The notes under the pieces are model-generated. The model did no database searches. It was not told the origin of the DNA and worked only from the letters and a program-made list of their open reading frames with translations. From positions 1,984,001-2,048,000 of the forward strand of contig JANATG010000009.1 of NCBI GenBank assembly GCA_029449235.1: 64,000 nt of DNA, written 5' to 3'. Position 1 is the stretch's first letter. Each line of letters starts with the position of its first letter. The translations under genes were made by a program, and so were the position numbers. Below, one piece after another: positions 23,886 to 35,882 of the stretch. This DNA comes from Linnemannia schmuckeri (lineage: Eukaryota; Mortierellomycota; Mortierellomycetes; Mortierellales; Mortierellaceae).

Positions 23886-25844
23886 CTATTGTAATTCCCT
23901 TTCAGCCCTCTCGCTTTGCCACCACTGAAACGGCCGTGGTAGCTCCTCATTCTCGTCACCAAAGAATTTCGGACATTCCAACCTCGGCCAGTGATTATCC
24001 ATCCATACAACCTCCATCATCCCAATCGTCGCCTTAGCTTCCTCGGTCGTCGCAGAGACCGATCCGTCCAGGAGTGTCAATTTGGTGAGGCCGTCTAACA
24101 ACTGCAGGTATCCTGGTCGGCCTGTCGTCTCGTTCTTGAGGCTCAAGAGCCCTGGGAAGGTGGTTTCCCAGTAGCGCTCGGTAATTTCACGATCAGCCTC
24201 TTCCGGATCAAAAAAGAGCGCTCGCAGATCCAACGACCGTAGCTCCGTCAGCGCGCCTATTTGTCGGTAGAGAGACTCCAATAACTGAAACTGTCGTATT
24301 TCCTCCGTCGAGAGTGTTACCGGTGATGGTCGATTATAGTAGGGCACTACACCGTCCGCAGAGACGTGCAACGGTTTGTCCGGAATAGCAATATACACAA
24401 GTAGTCTCTGCAGCCTAGTACAGACCCACGGGAACTCGATAGCGTCTTGCAGATGGAGGCAGAGTTGCTGCTGGTTGCTTCCTATTAGCCACACAATGTG
24501 TAAATCCTCCAATGACTCACAGCCAACCAAGATAGACTGGATCGCCCTGCTGTCGATATTCTGACAGCCGCTCAGTGAAATCGTATGTAAGGTACTCGAG
24601 TGTCGCCTAAAAATGAATCCTGCTTTGATGCCGCTGCCAAGGCCCTGGACACTGAAAAGCGGAAGGTGGTCGCAATTGAATCTGGTGACCTGTTGTGGAG
24701 ATAACGCTTCCAGGATTAACGTCAACAGCTCTCCGGCAACTCCGGCGCCATCGCCAAAAGAGTGGAAGGTTAAGTCGCTTAATTTTGTGCAGTACTGAGC
24801 AATGTCCTGTGCCAAACGTCGGATATCGCTAGTCCTGAAAGGAAGGGGAGGCATGTCGAGGGTTGTAATGTTCGGACAATGCTGGAATACCAATCGGAGA
24901 TCCTTCTCCGTAGTCTCCTCACCCAAGGCACCGAGCGTCAACGTCTTCAAGTTCAGCAGGGGCTCCTGACGCCGTCGTGTTGCCGCGGTCAATTCGGACT
25001 CCTCATCGCTCCTCTCCCAGGATTGCAAGGTTCCTGGCGGTAGTTGGATGTACTCGTCCGTGAACACATCGATGTCATCTTCGTATAGCTCGCTCGTCAT
25101 CACTGTCCACGTTCGAAGAGTTGGCGGACAGGCGAAAAACAAGTCGATCCCAACGTTGGATGTCCACGGGCCAGCCCAGTCCTCCCACTGATAAAAAAAC
25201 ACATAAAGGCTCTGCAGTCTCTGCAGTCCTGAAATCGCTCGTGTCAATAGGCGGACGTCTCGATCGTCCTTGATGATGAATCCCTGTAGCTTGAGATCCA
25301 GTAGGTGAGGATTCGAGCTGACGAGCCAACAGAGTTGGGTGATAATCGCCTTGGGGTCTCGATAGCTGGGCAAGTAATACGGGCACTCCTCAAACTCGCC
25401 CTGTTGGCCGAAAAAGAAGTTCAACTTTGTCAACATCGTCATCGGCGGTATAGGCACCACTTTACAGATATGAAAGTCTGGCGGAGCGAGCCATGCAGGT
25501 CGTGAGAGCGCTGGTTGGCTATTAACTGTGGTGGTGATGGCATGTTGCGTGGCGAGGAGGTCCAGGAAAGCGATGACGCAGTTGGTGTAGTAGACGATAC
25601 CGTGACGCCAGATAAGCATTTCTCGAACACGGTGGACATTCTTGGCAAGGGACTGGATCGAGTCCGTGGTCCGGTCATAGAAAAACCTCCCAGGCTGAAT
25701 TTGGCGATATTGTGCTGGGATGCATAGGTCGTGCATTCGTCGACTTGTGCGCATCAGTTTGGTGATTCCTGGGTGGTCGAGGTATTTGGTCAGATGAGCG
25801 ACCAGCTCTGGCACGTCAAAGAAGCGCGTCGTTGCAGGCTTCAT
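23886..25844 (-). CDS. F-box/leucine-rich-repeat protein
   Basis: A single-exon gene of 652 residues. I chose ATG 25844 (MKPATTRFFDVPELV) because the paralogue at 23659 starts at the same point; the frame is open 68 codons further upstream but that part is low complexity. The F-box-like motif is in residues 5-40 (FFDVPELVAHLTKYLD, LMRTSRRMHDLC). The remainder is a series of degenerate LRRs (LLDLKLQGF, LQRLQSLYVFF, LLNLKTLTLGALG, CPNITTLDMP, LRSLDLRALFF). Such proteins usually act as SCF substrate receptors. Large F-box/LRR families are common in Mucoromycota; the target is unknown. Two broken relatives are in the window. Confidence 0.8.
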   Translation of the reverse strand: MKPATTRFFDVPELVAHLTKYLDHPGITKLMRTSRRMHDLCIPAQYRQIQPGRFFYDRTTDSIQSLAKNVHRVREMLIWRHGIVYYTNCVIAFLDLLATQHAITTTVNSQPALSRPAWLAPPDFHICKVVPIPPMTMLTKLNFFFGQQGEFEECPYYLPSYRDPKAIITQLCWLVSSNPHLLDLKLQGFIIKDDRDVRLLTRAISGLQRLQSLYVFFYQWEDWAGPWTSNVGIDLFFACPPTLRTWTVMTSELYEDDIDVFTDEYIQLPPGTLQSWERSDEESELTAATRRRQEPLLNLKTLTLGALGEETTEKDLRLVFQHCPNITTLDMPPLPFRTSDIRRLAQDIAQYCTKLSDLTFHSFGDGAGVAGELLTLILEALSPQQVTRFNCDHLPLFSVQGLGSGIKAGFIFRRHSSTLHTISLSGCQNIDSRAIQSILVGCESLEDLHIVWLIGSNQQQLCLHLQDAIEFPWVCTRLQRLLVYIAIPDKPLHVSADGVVPYYNRPSPVTLSTEEIRQFQLLESLYRQIGALTELRSLDLRALFFDPEEADREITERYWETTFPGLLSLKNETTGRPGYLQLLDGLTKLTLLDGSVSATTEEAKATIGMMEVVWMDNHWPRLECPKFFGDENEELPRPFQWWQSERAERELQ

Positions 25845-26113
25845 GCGGTTGGTGGTGGTTGTTGTGAATGGATGGGGCGGTAGTTGTCGAAGAGTTATTT
25901 GTTGATGGTTGACAAAAGAGAAATAAGAAGGAGAGGTGGAAAGAAAAAAAAGAGGAGGTGGCTTGTCTGCATGCAGACATCTCGATTTTTTGATCAACAT
26001 CTTGCGCACAAGGTGCAAGTGAGCTGAAAAAGAGGCAAAAGTGCGCACAGCACAGGAGTTCCAGGCAAAGGTGCGAATAACAGATGATGTCTTGGTTTCA
26101 TTGTAAAGCGTGT

Positions 26114-26146
<33 letters not shown>

Positions 26147-26413
26147 GCTGGCGCTACCGTGGTGACTTCTTCGCAAAAAAATGATAGGAAAGGTATGAGA
26201 GGCGAGGGGAAAATTGAATCTCACTCCCTCGCACATTGTAAGGTGACAGTGTTGGTGGCAATGCTTGAGGGATGTTAGGTAGCAACGTCAATGGCATGGT
26301 TGAAACCTTTTTTCAATGTTCGCCCACTATATTGTGGTCAAAGAATATGTTCTATGGATACGGAAATTTATTACAAGTTACAATGTCAAATGAAAAAAGG
26401 GGAGGATAGGAGC
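25845..26413. other. Intergenic region with T30 tract
   Basis: Upstream region of the F-box gene and 3' flank of the monooxygenase; contains a T30 run at 26116-26145. No gene seen. Confidence 0.5.
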
Positions 26414-28994
26414 TTAAACAGGGACCGCTTGTTGTTCTTCAGTGTATCTCCTGGAGGGCTTTTGGGGGAACGCTGGGAGAGATCCACGATCTGGGACTCG
26501 AGGGAGGAACGCCACCTGAGGTCTACAGGCCAAATAAGAAAAGTAAAGAGAGATGGGTCAGTAAAAATTGTGTTAGAGTCATGCGAGGTAGTTGCCATGG
26601 TTCACACATACGATCGCCGCTGGTTGTACCTGTATTTTGCGTCCTTAACAGATAGGTTCTTGTGAACACTTTTTGGCAGTAAATGGAGCGTGCCCTGTCG
26701 AAGCATACGTTCCAAGAATGTCTATAGATACAAAAGTAAGTGATTAATTAGTTAAGTGTAAACGGAATATTGGAGTTGTGACTTTGGTACTGTACTCACG
26801 ATCAAAGGCCAGATCACGAAAAACAGAGTAGACATACATGGCCATAGATAAGTTTGGCGTTCCATTGACTGGCCTCGTACTGAGTCTTGACGTGCTCGAA
26901 GCGTTGTTCCTGATAGTCCTCAAACGCCGCCTTGACATCCTCGATCGAAGTTGACTTCATGTCATATAAACAGTTGGCGAGGACCGCTGCATCCTGTAGT
27001 GCATTCACACAACCTTGTCCTGTACTAGGGAGTAACTATGGTTTTTTATGTTCAATCCAGAAAATAAATCAGAAACATGAAGGAATGTGCGTAATGAAAA
27101 AATTGGGCGCGATGAGCAAATGCTGCATCCCACAAGGGTGAGTAGGATCCAAAATCCAATCAGCAAGCAAATGTCCGCTCGGAATTGCTCTCTTACCTTG
27201 TGGCATGCTTTAAATAAAAAAAAACGTTGCATTGTTTCCAGCATTGAGCCAAGTGAGGGGGAAAAAAACAAAGCGGGCACAAGAACACAAAAGAAAACAA
27301 AGAAGCAGGGATTGGTGTTAGTTTAAACCCAAGTTACCTAACAAGCCAGACGAGTTCCCACATGTTGCCAATACAGCCCATTGAATTGTTTACCATCCCC
27401 GATGAGCACAGTTCGATCGTGGTGCCAAGTCTGATATAACATATCCTCCAGAAACACACGGGAAACAGTTTCCTTGGGCGTGGCGTTAATGAGCTCTCCC
27501 AATGTGCCATAGGGCGTCTTAAAGTGAGCCACGCTCTTGATCATCGACTCATTAGCTTCGGGACCCCATTCCGAGTTCCTAAACTGCTCTTCCTCGGATT
27601 CCTTGGCAGTCAATTGAATGACCAGGTTCCAGCAAACTCTGTCGCCCGGGACTGAAAATGTACTCCACTGAGGAGGAAAGAAGTAGATATGATGAGCATG
27701 CGTGAATAGTTAGAGGAATGTTGAACCAAGGTTAGCTTTTTGGGCTCTGTACATCACCAAATGTACTTCTTGTTGCTTCGTTTGTGTACCAAACACTAAA
27801 TTTTCCGCTGCTGTTATCAATGGCATCCATATTAGAGTGCAAAGCTAGCAATTGAGAACGCCGTTTCTTACCGAATGAGGAGAGTTGTCAGATATCATGC
27901 ACGAGGCATCCGAGTAGACCTCCCTAAGTTGTGGGAATCTTGCAGGATCTAGTCTGTCTGTTGTTCCCACCAGACAAAAGTACCCCTTGTTTAGCGATCG
28001 TTTGTCACATTCAGGCAAGAGCTTCTCCCTCTCAAGTCTGCTGTATAGACTCTGCCGTACTCCACTATATGCACCATCAGCGCCGACCAAGATATCCGCA
28101 ACATAGATAGACTTGTCCTGACACCGGACAGCAACGGCATCCTCGTCTTGGATCATGGCAACCACCTTTTTCGAAAGATGAATCTTTTCGGCCGGGATCT
28201 TTGCCAGGAGGAGGTCGTAGAGTTCAGGACGAGGAAACACTAGCCTCTCGTACCCAGTTCTATAGTGAATCAAAGAGAGAGAAGAAAAGGTACATTGTTT
28301 TATAGTCGGCGTGAGAGATGGAGGGAGGAGGCGTATGGAGGGGTTTAAGGACAATTAGACGACCGACAGCGGAAACAAGTACGAGAGGTGAGGGAGAGCG
28401 ACGAGAAGATCAAGAAAAACGAATAATTGTTTAGAAACAGAGGGGCTCATTGGCCCGGAGGATATGGAAGGGTAGAACGTACTGGTCTTTCTCTTCTTTC
28501 CCCTTGAGGTGACCGATACTCTTGAGTTCATTGGAGAAGAACTTGAAGTCGTTGATCGGCTTGGATACCCCCATGAGACCCTCGAGCAAATGCAATTGCT
28601 CAAAGATGCCGAGCACCCCTGAAGATAGTGCCATCACAGCACCTAGATTGGCATTTGAAGCAAATGGAAGTGAGGAGGGATGTGAATGTTATGAATTTGT
28701 CGTGTAGATTAGGCACTTGATGTGCGCAAGGGTATGAATGTCTGTGTACCTAAAAGACGACAGGTAAAATAAAGATCAAGGATCAACTGAAGTCAGTCAC
28801 TAACCTAATGGCTTGACCTCCTTGGCTCGCTCGAGGATCAGATATGAGATACCGGCCTTCTCGAGGAGAAGGGCGAGCATCAAACCTCCCAGGCCACCAC
28901 CTGAAATGAGAACATGGGGCACATTTCTGCGGCCACTGATAGGGTGTTCTGCGCCCGCAAGGTGGAAGGCGAACTCATGGTCGTCCATCGGCAT
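26414..28994 (-). CDS. FAD-dependent monooxygenase (PHBH/FAD_binding_3 type)
   Basis: Eight exons join to exactly 474 codons: 28994-28805, 28642-28483, 28259-27872, 27667-27394, 27207-27197 (11 nt), 27035-26838, 26721-26630 and 26522-26414. Motifs of group A flavin monooxygenases are complete: GGGLGGLMLALLLEKAG at the N-terminus, the DG motif VGADGAYSGVRQSLY, and the GD motif IGDACHKLLPSTGQG. These enzymes use FAD, NAD(P)H and O2 to hydroxylate small aromatic or polyketide-like substrates; the substrate cannot be told. The C-terminus ends in QKPSRRYTEEQ, shared with the 51-kb paralogue. At the end of exon 2 the intron may instead start later: in-frame YVLPFHILR resembles the paralogue's YPFPFLIS but lacks a GT donor after it. 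Confidence 0.88.
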
Positions 28995-30502
28995 GGTGGA
29001 ATTAAGATGCTGCTCAAATGAGCAAGAACTAGGGACAGACGAAAGAGGGAAGGTGAAGAAAGGGGGTGCAGGAGTAAAGTAGGAGGAGGGAGGGCGAAGG
29101 AGGGGAGGAAAGAATGAAGGAGGAAGGAAGTAGGATGAGTCTGATGGAAGGAAGGAAGGAAAGAAGAGATGATGTTTATGTAATTAGGCTGTTGAGATGG
29201 TCAAGTAGCAGGTGGGTATGAACTAGTTGTATGAGAGAGGGAGGGGAGAAGGGTGAGCAAGAATCCACTACTTGGAAAGTCTTTTCCTTGTTCTGAGCCC
29301 GTGCGAGGGAGAGAAGGAAGGTGAGGAAAAGAAGGAATAGAAGAACAGGAACAATGACAAAGGGGTACGGAATAAAATACTAAATGAAGGTGCAAACGAA
29401 CTCTTTTCCTGTTGGACAGCCATATTGCAAAGGAACAAAGAACGAATCACTGGTTGAATTCGCACACCACACACAAGACAAGAAACACTCCCTCTTCTCG
29501 TCGTTTAGTCAATGAGAAAAGAGAGGGAAAAAAAATGAAAAAAAAAGGCTCAGACTATGGCCACATTTCGACGGGGGATCAAATGCAAGTCGCTCATCTA
29601 AACACACCACGCTCGCATCAGCAGCAGCAACAATAACAACAACAAACAACAGGTTGCGAAGGACAAACAAAGAATTATTGCTCACACTAATTGTTCCGTC
29701 CGTCCTTGTCCTTCCTTCCTTCCCTTTCAATTGTTCCTAGGCAGGCCCAATGGTGCTCATAAAATATCTATCTTATTGCCCTCCAGAAGAGATGCCATAA
29801 TTTGCCTTCTCTGCTATTTTTGTACGCCCTATACACGATTTTATCTCCACGGCGGCATAGACAAGTGGCAATGCACATAAAAAAAGCCAATGTCGACTTC
29901 ACCTATCCCCGTCCACCTAATCGTTTCTTTTTGCGCAAAATTCATCGTCCTGTCAATTCGGCCACTCGTTTGCACCTCTCTCTCTAATAACTGATCCCAT
30001 TGCTCAAATGAAACGCTGACAAAGACAGGCGCAACTTCTTCAATTGTGTGCTCAGAGCGTACACGGCTTGTCAGAGGAAACCAACCAATCGATCATGGAT
30101 CAAAAAATGCTGCTCACCAGAGTTGTCGCAATTAAAAAGAAGAGTTTACGTCCTCACAAAGGATTGGTAATCGAACGAAGAGAATAATAGGGGTACGAGC
30201 GCTTTCGTATCGATCATCATCAAATAATAAGAATTTCATAGATCGACAGTACGAAGAAAGAACTGGTATTGATCAACTTTAACTAAAGTACAATTAAAAT
30301 GCTGCTGCAATGAATGGAATAACAAGTGATGCAAAAAAGAGAGATGGGAGGCAATATGCTGAGGTAGATATGGTACAGAAGTGAATGTGCGAGTAAGGAA
30401 TGAATACTAAAATGTTTTGGGATGGAAAGGAGAGGGGGGAGGAAAGCAGGGTATGAATAGATTCGATTTGAGAACAGACAAAGATCGACCCAGGGTTGAG
30501 TT
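28995..30502. other. Intergenic region, monooxygenase to TMA16
   Basis: GGAA-rich purine tracts (29080-29170 and 29230-29340), CAG/CAA-rich stretch near 29618-29650. No coding exon with family motifs recognised on either strand. Confidence 0.45.
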
Positions 30503-31380
30503 TTACTCCTGCATGGCAGAGCTCTCCTCGACCTTGGGGGCAGGGGCAGAGGGAGTCATCTTGGCGACATAACTGGGGTCGTTCAGACGGATCATCTTGA
30601 TACGGTTGAGCGAGTTCAAATCGCCATCCCATTCGCGGAGGATCACAACGTTTTTGGGGCTCGAAAAGTCAGGGAGTTCTAATAAAGGCGAGACAGGTGC
30701 CCAGATCGTTAGCATAGGCATTCAAGTCCAGTTGGTGTTGCTGCTGATTCTCCTATAGTCTATTCTCTCTCTCACTCGGTGCTTTTCTTCTTTGTTTTGT
30801 TCAGTAATTGACGCTTAATCTCATTACAGATCGAATTGAGCTGGGTTAAAGTAGCATTAATGCGAATATCATCATACTGAAAAAAGAAAATGAATCCTGT
30901 TGTAAGAGAGTACCATTCCGCCCATTGAGTACGGCCATGCAACCAGCCAATCCTCAGTTGGTAATAAGATGAGGAGGAAAACGTAGAAAACGTACCAAAT
31001 CCAGAGGCATACTCCTGACGCTCCTTGGCAATGAAAGCAGCCAACATATCCTCGCGGGCAGCCTTTGGGCGAACCTTTCCTGGGCGGTGTAGGGCAACGA
31101 GGGACTCGTACTCCTCGTTGTAGCGGGCAAGGTACTCCTCAATTAAAGCGTGCTGCTCCTCACGGGTCAGGGTCTTAACATCCTCGGGGACAGCATGACG
31201 GAACCAGAGGATACGCTCGGAAATCGAAAAGGAGTTGTTGGTCCGGACCTTTTGACGGTGCTCAAGACGGTCCTTACGGAGGACGACACGCATAACTTGC
31301 TGGGCTTTTCTGGATGAGGGGTGAATCATGTCCTTGTTCTTGATGGACTTCATCGTGTGGCGCTTGTTGTTGGACACCAT
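30503..31380 (-). CDS. TMA16: Translation machinery-associated protein 16
   Basis: Two exons, 31380-30996 and 30678-30503, join at a phase-1 GT-AG intron to 186 residues. The protein starts MVSNNKRHTMKSIKNKDMIHP and has the Tma16 core: HPSSRKAQQVMR, RILWFRHAVP, LIEEYLARYNEEYESL, then ELPDFSSPKNVVILREWDGD. Tma16 binds late nuclear pre-60S ribosomal particles near the L1/L24 region and is released before export. The protein is small, basic and complete. It is divergently transcribed from the Sir2 gene with about 470 bp between the two start codons. Confidence 0.88.
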
Positions 31381-31849
31381 TGTTGCTTATTAATTCCTGT
31401 CTGTCCGAGTCGAAGGGATTGAGAGGTGTGGACAAGTTGTTGTAGTTTTTTTTTTTTTTTTAGAGGCATATTTTGGTTCACGCCTAGATGACGCAGAAGA
31501 AGTAACATATATCGCATAGGAAATCTGGACACAGTCACGGGAACAAGTGAGAGCTGCAGCCCCTCTCACCCTGGCGCTGGACGCGTTTCGAACCCAGAGA
31601 CCACACAGTTCACACCACAGCAATGTTGCATTGGATGGCAAGAGACACGAACAAGAACTCACCCCACTCTCTCTCCATCATCATACTCCTCTAGCCACTA
31701 GATCACTTTTTTTGCCTTTCCTTTCCCTTTTTGCGTCCACCCATCAAAACGTCCAAGGTCCATCGTGACCTCTTTAACTCTCACTCTAACTATTTCACAC
31801 AACCCTAATTAACATACACCCTCCTCTTGTAACAAAAAGGACTACAGCA
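31381..31849. promoter_or_regulatory. Divergent promoter between TMA16 and Sir2 gene
   Basis: The only sequence between two head-to-head start codons. It has an A17-18 tract read from the minus strand (31447-31463) and a CA/CT-rich leader for the Sir2 gene (31740-31848). No individual factor site can be assigned with confidence. Confidence 0.55.
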
Positions 31850-34800
31850 ATGTCCAGCCAGCAGTCTGACTCCACACAGGGTCCTACTCGGCCACAATAC
31901 CCCCAGGTCACCGCCGTCGCCGAAGACACAGCCAACATCCACAACAATAACACTAACCTCAAGGTGCCACACGACCTACAGACCAGCAGGCCAGAGTCGC
32001 CTGTCAACAGGAAGAGGACAGACGACCACTCGGCCACAGGCCAGGATTCGCACCATCTCGATGATGGCTCGCCCAATAGCCACTCGTTACCACCGACCAA
32101 AAAATCAAAGACATCCCCTCCTCTCGTTCCGAGGCTAGACAACTACAGAACCTCCAGGGACACGATCGAGGACGTTACCTCGCCCCAAACCTCGCCTCTT
32201 CTCGAGCCCACGCTGCCCTCTGCCGTCTCCTCAACATCAGAAAAGAGATACTCGCCCGTTACCAACGCACCCACCCAGATCAAGGCTCGCAAACTGGATG
32301 ACGATAGGCCTCTCTCGCCATCGTTCAGGCCAACATCTCCGTCATTTGGAGCGAGCTCGCCTCCTTTCCGAGCCACTTCTCCTTCTTTTACCAAGAGCGC
32401 GACAGCAATCCTTGATAGCCTATCTAAGCCTGGAGAGAACTCGTTGGGTAACTTGAACTTGGGGACACCTACACTGAACAAAGCCACAGTGGCAGAACGC
32501 GCCATGGGTGTGATCACCAGTCGACCAGGATCGCGTCAGACCAGCCCGGATCCACTTGCTGCCAAAGCAGCGGCAGCCGAACTTGCGCCTGGCGCCAATT
32601 ACTCTGAAGCCACCACCGCAGCTGACACAATCACAAGAAGTCATACAAGTGCTCTGGAGGCCATGGTAACGAGCTCAGACGATGACGAGCATCACCATCT
32701 CTCAAGCTCACGAGGAATAGAGGCTAACCTAAGCGGCGTCGATGATAGTTTTGACGAAGAGGGGATCCCGTCAGGAGATTTGGCCTCCCAGGAGCCAGTC
32801 GTATACAGTTCAGGAAGCGAGGATGACTATGGATCAGATTCAATGGGCGAGATCGATGTTGAGAATATTGCTATGGGAGACAGCGATTTCGAACTTGAGC
32901 ATGAAGGAAGTCCCTACATCGATGTAGATCCGTTGTGTGAGGATCGCTTGACAGCAGAAGAAGCAGAGGAGCTTCTGGACGACGCCAGGATGCGAGGTAA
33001 GCGTGGCATGAACTAGATCATGCCAATGACCGCGCGTATGCACATGCAATAATTGGCATTACCATTAGGGCAAAGTGTGACATGTAGGGCCATCATTCTA
33101 ACTGCGCGCGCGTTTCTTTGTTCTCCATAGGCATGGAGTTTGTCATCCGCAAGTACGTCGTGTCAGGAATATACACTGCCAAGAAGCTACTTCTGCTGAC
33201 GATCCCTGACCCAGTAAGTGTCCATGTGTTATCTTTGTATCTAAAAGACCGGACAAATTAATTCTAACAATTTCGCCCGAGATTTTCCTTTTTTTCTGAC
33301 AACGGCGCGTAAACTTTATTTCCTTTTGGCATTTTGCTGTGCGCTATCACTTTTACTAGCTTGAGATTCCAGACCACTTCACAGAACAGGATCTCCTCAT
33401 TGCAGCATCAGACCGAATCCGGAGGGTGTTGCGGAAGCGCAAGAGATTGGAGCACATTCACTCACTGCAACATGTTGTGGACCTGCTAAAGAAATCCAAG
33501 CGGATCATGGTTCTGACAGGAGCAGGAGTTTCCGTTTCGTGTGGTATCCCAGACTTTCGATCCAAGGACGGTATCTACTCTCGCCTTTCGGAATTCGAAC
33601 TGGACGACCCTCAGCAGATGTTTGATTTGGATTTCTTTCGGGAGAGACCTGAGATCTTTTATTCGTTTGCGCGAGAGATTTTTCCGAGCAACTTTACACC
33701 AAGTCCTAGCCATTACTTCATCAAGCTGCTGGAAGATCATGGAAAGCTGCTTCGGAACTATACACAAAACATCGATACCTTGGAGCAGAAGGCCGGAATT
33801 CACAGCGTTTTGCAGTGCCATGGTATATTTGTTTCCTTGGTACACTATGACTTCTGAAAGAAACTGTTTTTTTTTAAACGACAGACTTCTGACATCGGTT
33901 GGCTGTTGCATGATTCATATAGGTTCTTTCGCGACGGCAAGCTGTGTGCGGTGCAAGAACCAAGTGCAAGGAGACGAGATCAAGGATTCGATTTTCAAAC
34001 AGGAGGTGGCCTATTGTAAAGTCTGCAAGAAGCCAACCCCGCCACCCAAGGCTCGCAAGAGATCCAAGGCCAAGTTCGATTTTGACGATGACGATGACGA
34101 TTCGGAGGAGGAGGATGACGATAACCGGGCACTGATGAAGCCGGACATTGTGTTCTTTGGCGAGAAGTTGCCCCAGGTCTTTGATCAGTCGTTGGCAGAG
34201 GACCGGAATCTGGTTGATCTCTTGATTGTCATTGGATCTAGTCTCAAAGTTGCCCCCGTCAGCGATATTATGCGTAAGTTGGCTATGTGTTTCTTTTTCT
34301 TGACATTGGTGGATTAATTTATTCCTGTTTACTTATTGTACTTGGTACTTTTTTCATCCGTCTTATACCCTCTTGCAGATCAATTGCCGAACAATGTGCC
34401 TCAGATCTTAATCAACCGCACGCCGAACCACCAGATGGACTTTGACGTGCAGCTGCTGGGAAACTGCGACGCAATCGTCGCAGAGCTCTGCCGGATGGTT
34501 GGGTGGGAACTTAAGCACAACAAGTTGCCTGGAGGAACATCGAACGTGCCCGACATGGATAACAATACCAACATGGACGGGTCTGGGACTGGTGGACGTG
34601 CTGCCTGGACATTCAAGGAACCCAATTTGTACCTGTTTGAAGGGGCTGATCTGGAGGAGCTTGACTTTGAGGCGATCAAGGACAAGAACCGGAAGAGGTT
34701 GATGGAACTGTCAGGGGTTTATAAACGAGCTCCTGATGGACTGGATGATGAGGATGAGGAGGATGATGACGACGAGGAAGATGATGATGTTGATGATGAT

Positions 34801-35535
34801 GGTGATGATGATGGCCAGGACGATGACGAGGATGATGATGAGACAGGACCCATGAGCCATGATATGGAGGGTTTGTTGACTGTCGCGTCTGAACGGCGGC
34901 CGCAGAGTCGTGAGGGTCGGGCGACGAGTGTGGTCATGATGGACGAGGATGAAGATGATTCGGACAATGCCAGTGGCGAGAGTGAGGATACCATTCGGGC
35001 AACAGTGAGCATCGCTTTTGGTGTCACCTCTACAGCAACATCCACAACGACGACGCTAGGAGCAGGAGCAGGAGGGGTAGTACCGACGCTTTCGGACGGC
35101 TTCTTGAGCCCGCGGTTACAGCCTTCAGTCGGGTTTGCATCTGGGACCACAGAGCCTCGGTCTGGAAGTATTACAGAGATTCATCATGACGTCCTGTCCA
35201 CACCAGCTGTAGCAACAGCGGGTGCGTCTATGCCACCAACGTCCTCAGTGTCAGCAGATGCAGGCACGGAAAGGGTCCGGACAATATTTACAGAACACAT
35301 GCCCAAAGATCTGGGCGAGGACGAGACTGTGTTTGATAGCACCAGTACTTCATCTTCTCATAGCCATGGCAACGTGTTTCTGAGCCACAGTCGTCGACCG
35401 AGTGAGGACCTTGTTCCAATCACGGAGGATCCACAGTTGGAGGTCGATGATGATGAAGAGGTGGAGGTGGAAGTTGATATTGAGGTTGGTGGACCGGAAC
35501 TTGCACGTGGTGGAAGTGGTGGAGGTGGTCATTAA
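31850..35535 (+). CDS. Sir2-family NAD-dependent protein deacetylase (class I, Sir2/Hst1/SIRT1-like)
   Basis: Exons begin 31850, about 33131, about 33361, about 33923 and about 34380. The roughly 380-residue N-terminus is disordered and Ser/Pro-rich. The catalytic core starts near 33440: GAGVSVSCGIPDFRS (NAD-binding), QNIDTLEQKAG, catalytic His in LQCHGSFATA, and zinc cysteines CVRC and CKVC. These are followed by KPDIVFFGEKLP and VIGSSLKVAPVSDI. The enzyme removes acyl groups from lysines of histones and other proteins, consuming NAD+. Class I members silence chromatin. An acidic stretch of 8 or more Asp/Glu (34078-34130) is inserted between zinc module and FGE motif. The C-terminal 300 residues are extremely acidic (34740-34850) and Ser/Thr-rich. 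The gene ends at TAA 35533-35535. Confidence 0.92.
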
Positions 35536-35882
35536 TTCTGGTAATGATGAAGCTGTAAATAACCTTTTTTTTTTAAATCTTCTCTTTTCTTTTATTTGGT
35601 CGCTGATGGGCATTGATGGGCATTGATGGTGTTATTGGTGTTGGTGGGAATTGCTAGGTATTGATGGAAATGGGCGTTGACAGGTACTGAAATTGATAAC
35701 TGATATGATGAGGAAACGATACTGAAATGGACGTGTAGTTATTGATCTGGTTTTTTGTTGCTTGTTTTGTTCGCTTATATGTTTCTGTGGGCAGGCTAAA
35801 AAAAAAAAAAGCCTTGAAAGGCAAAAGGGGTGCATCGAAGGCGACGATAAAAACCAACACATGGCTGTTGCTAGCCTAGGAC

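Noticed and set aside
31560..31600. Minus-strand GGGTTCGAA resembling a tRNA B box
   Set aside because: No matching T-stem pairing or acceptor stem nearby.
35130..35880. Minus-strand Ser-rich open frame within the Sir2 C-terminus and downstream
   Set aside because: It is the antisense shadow of the acidic GAT/GAC-rich coding repeat.
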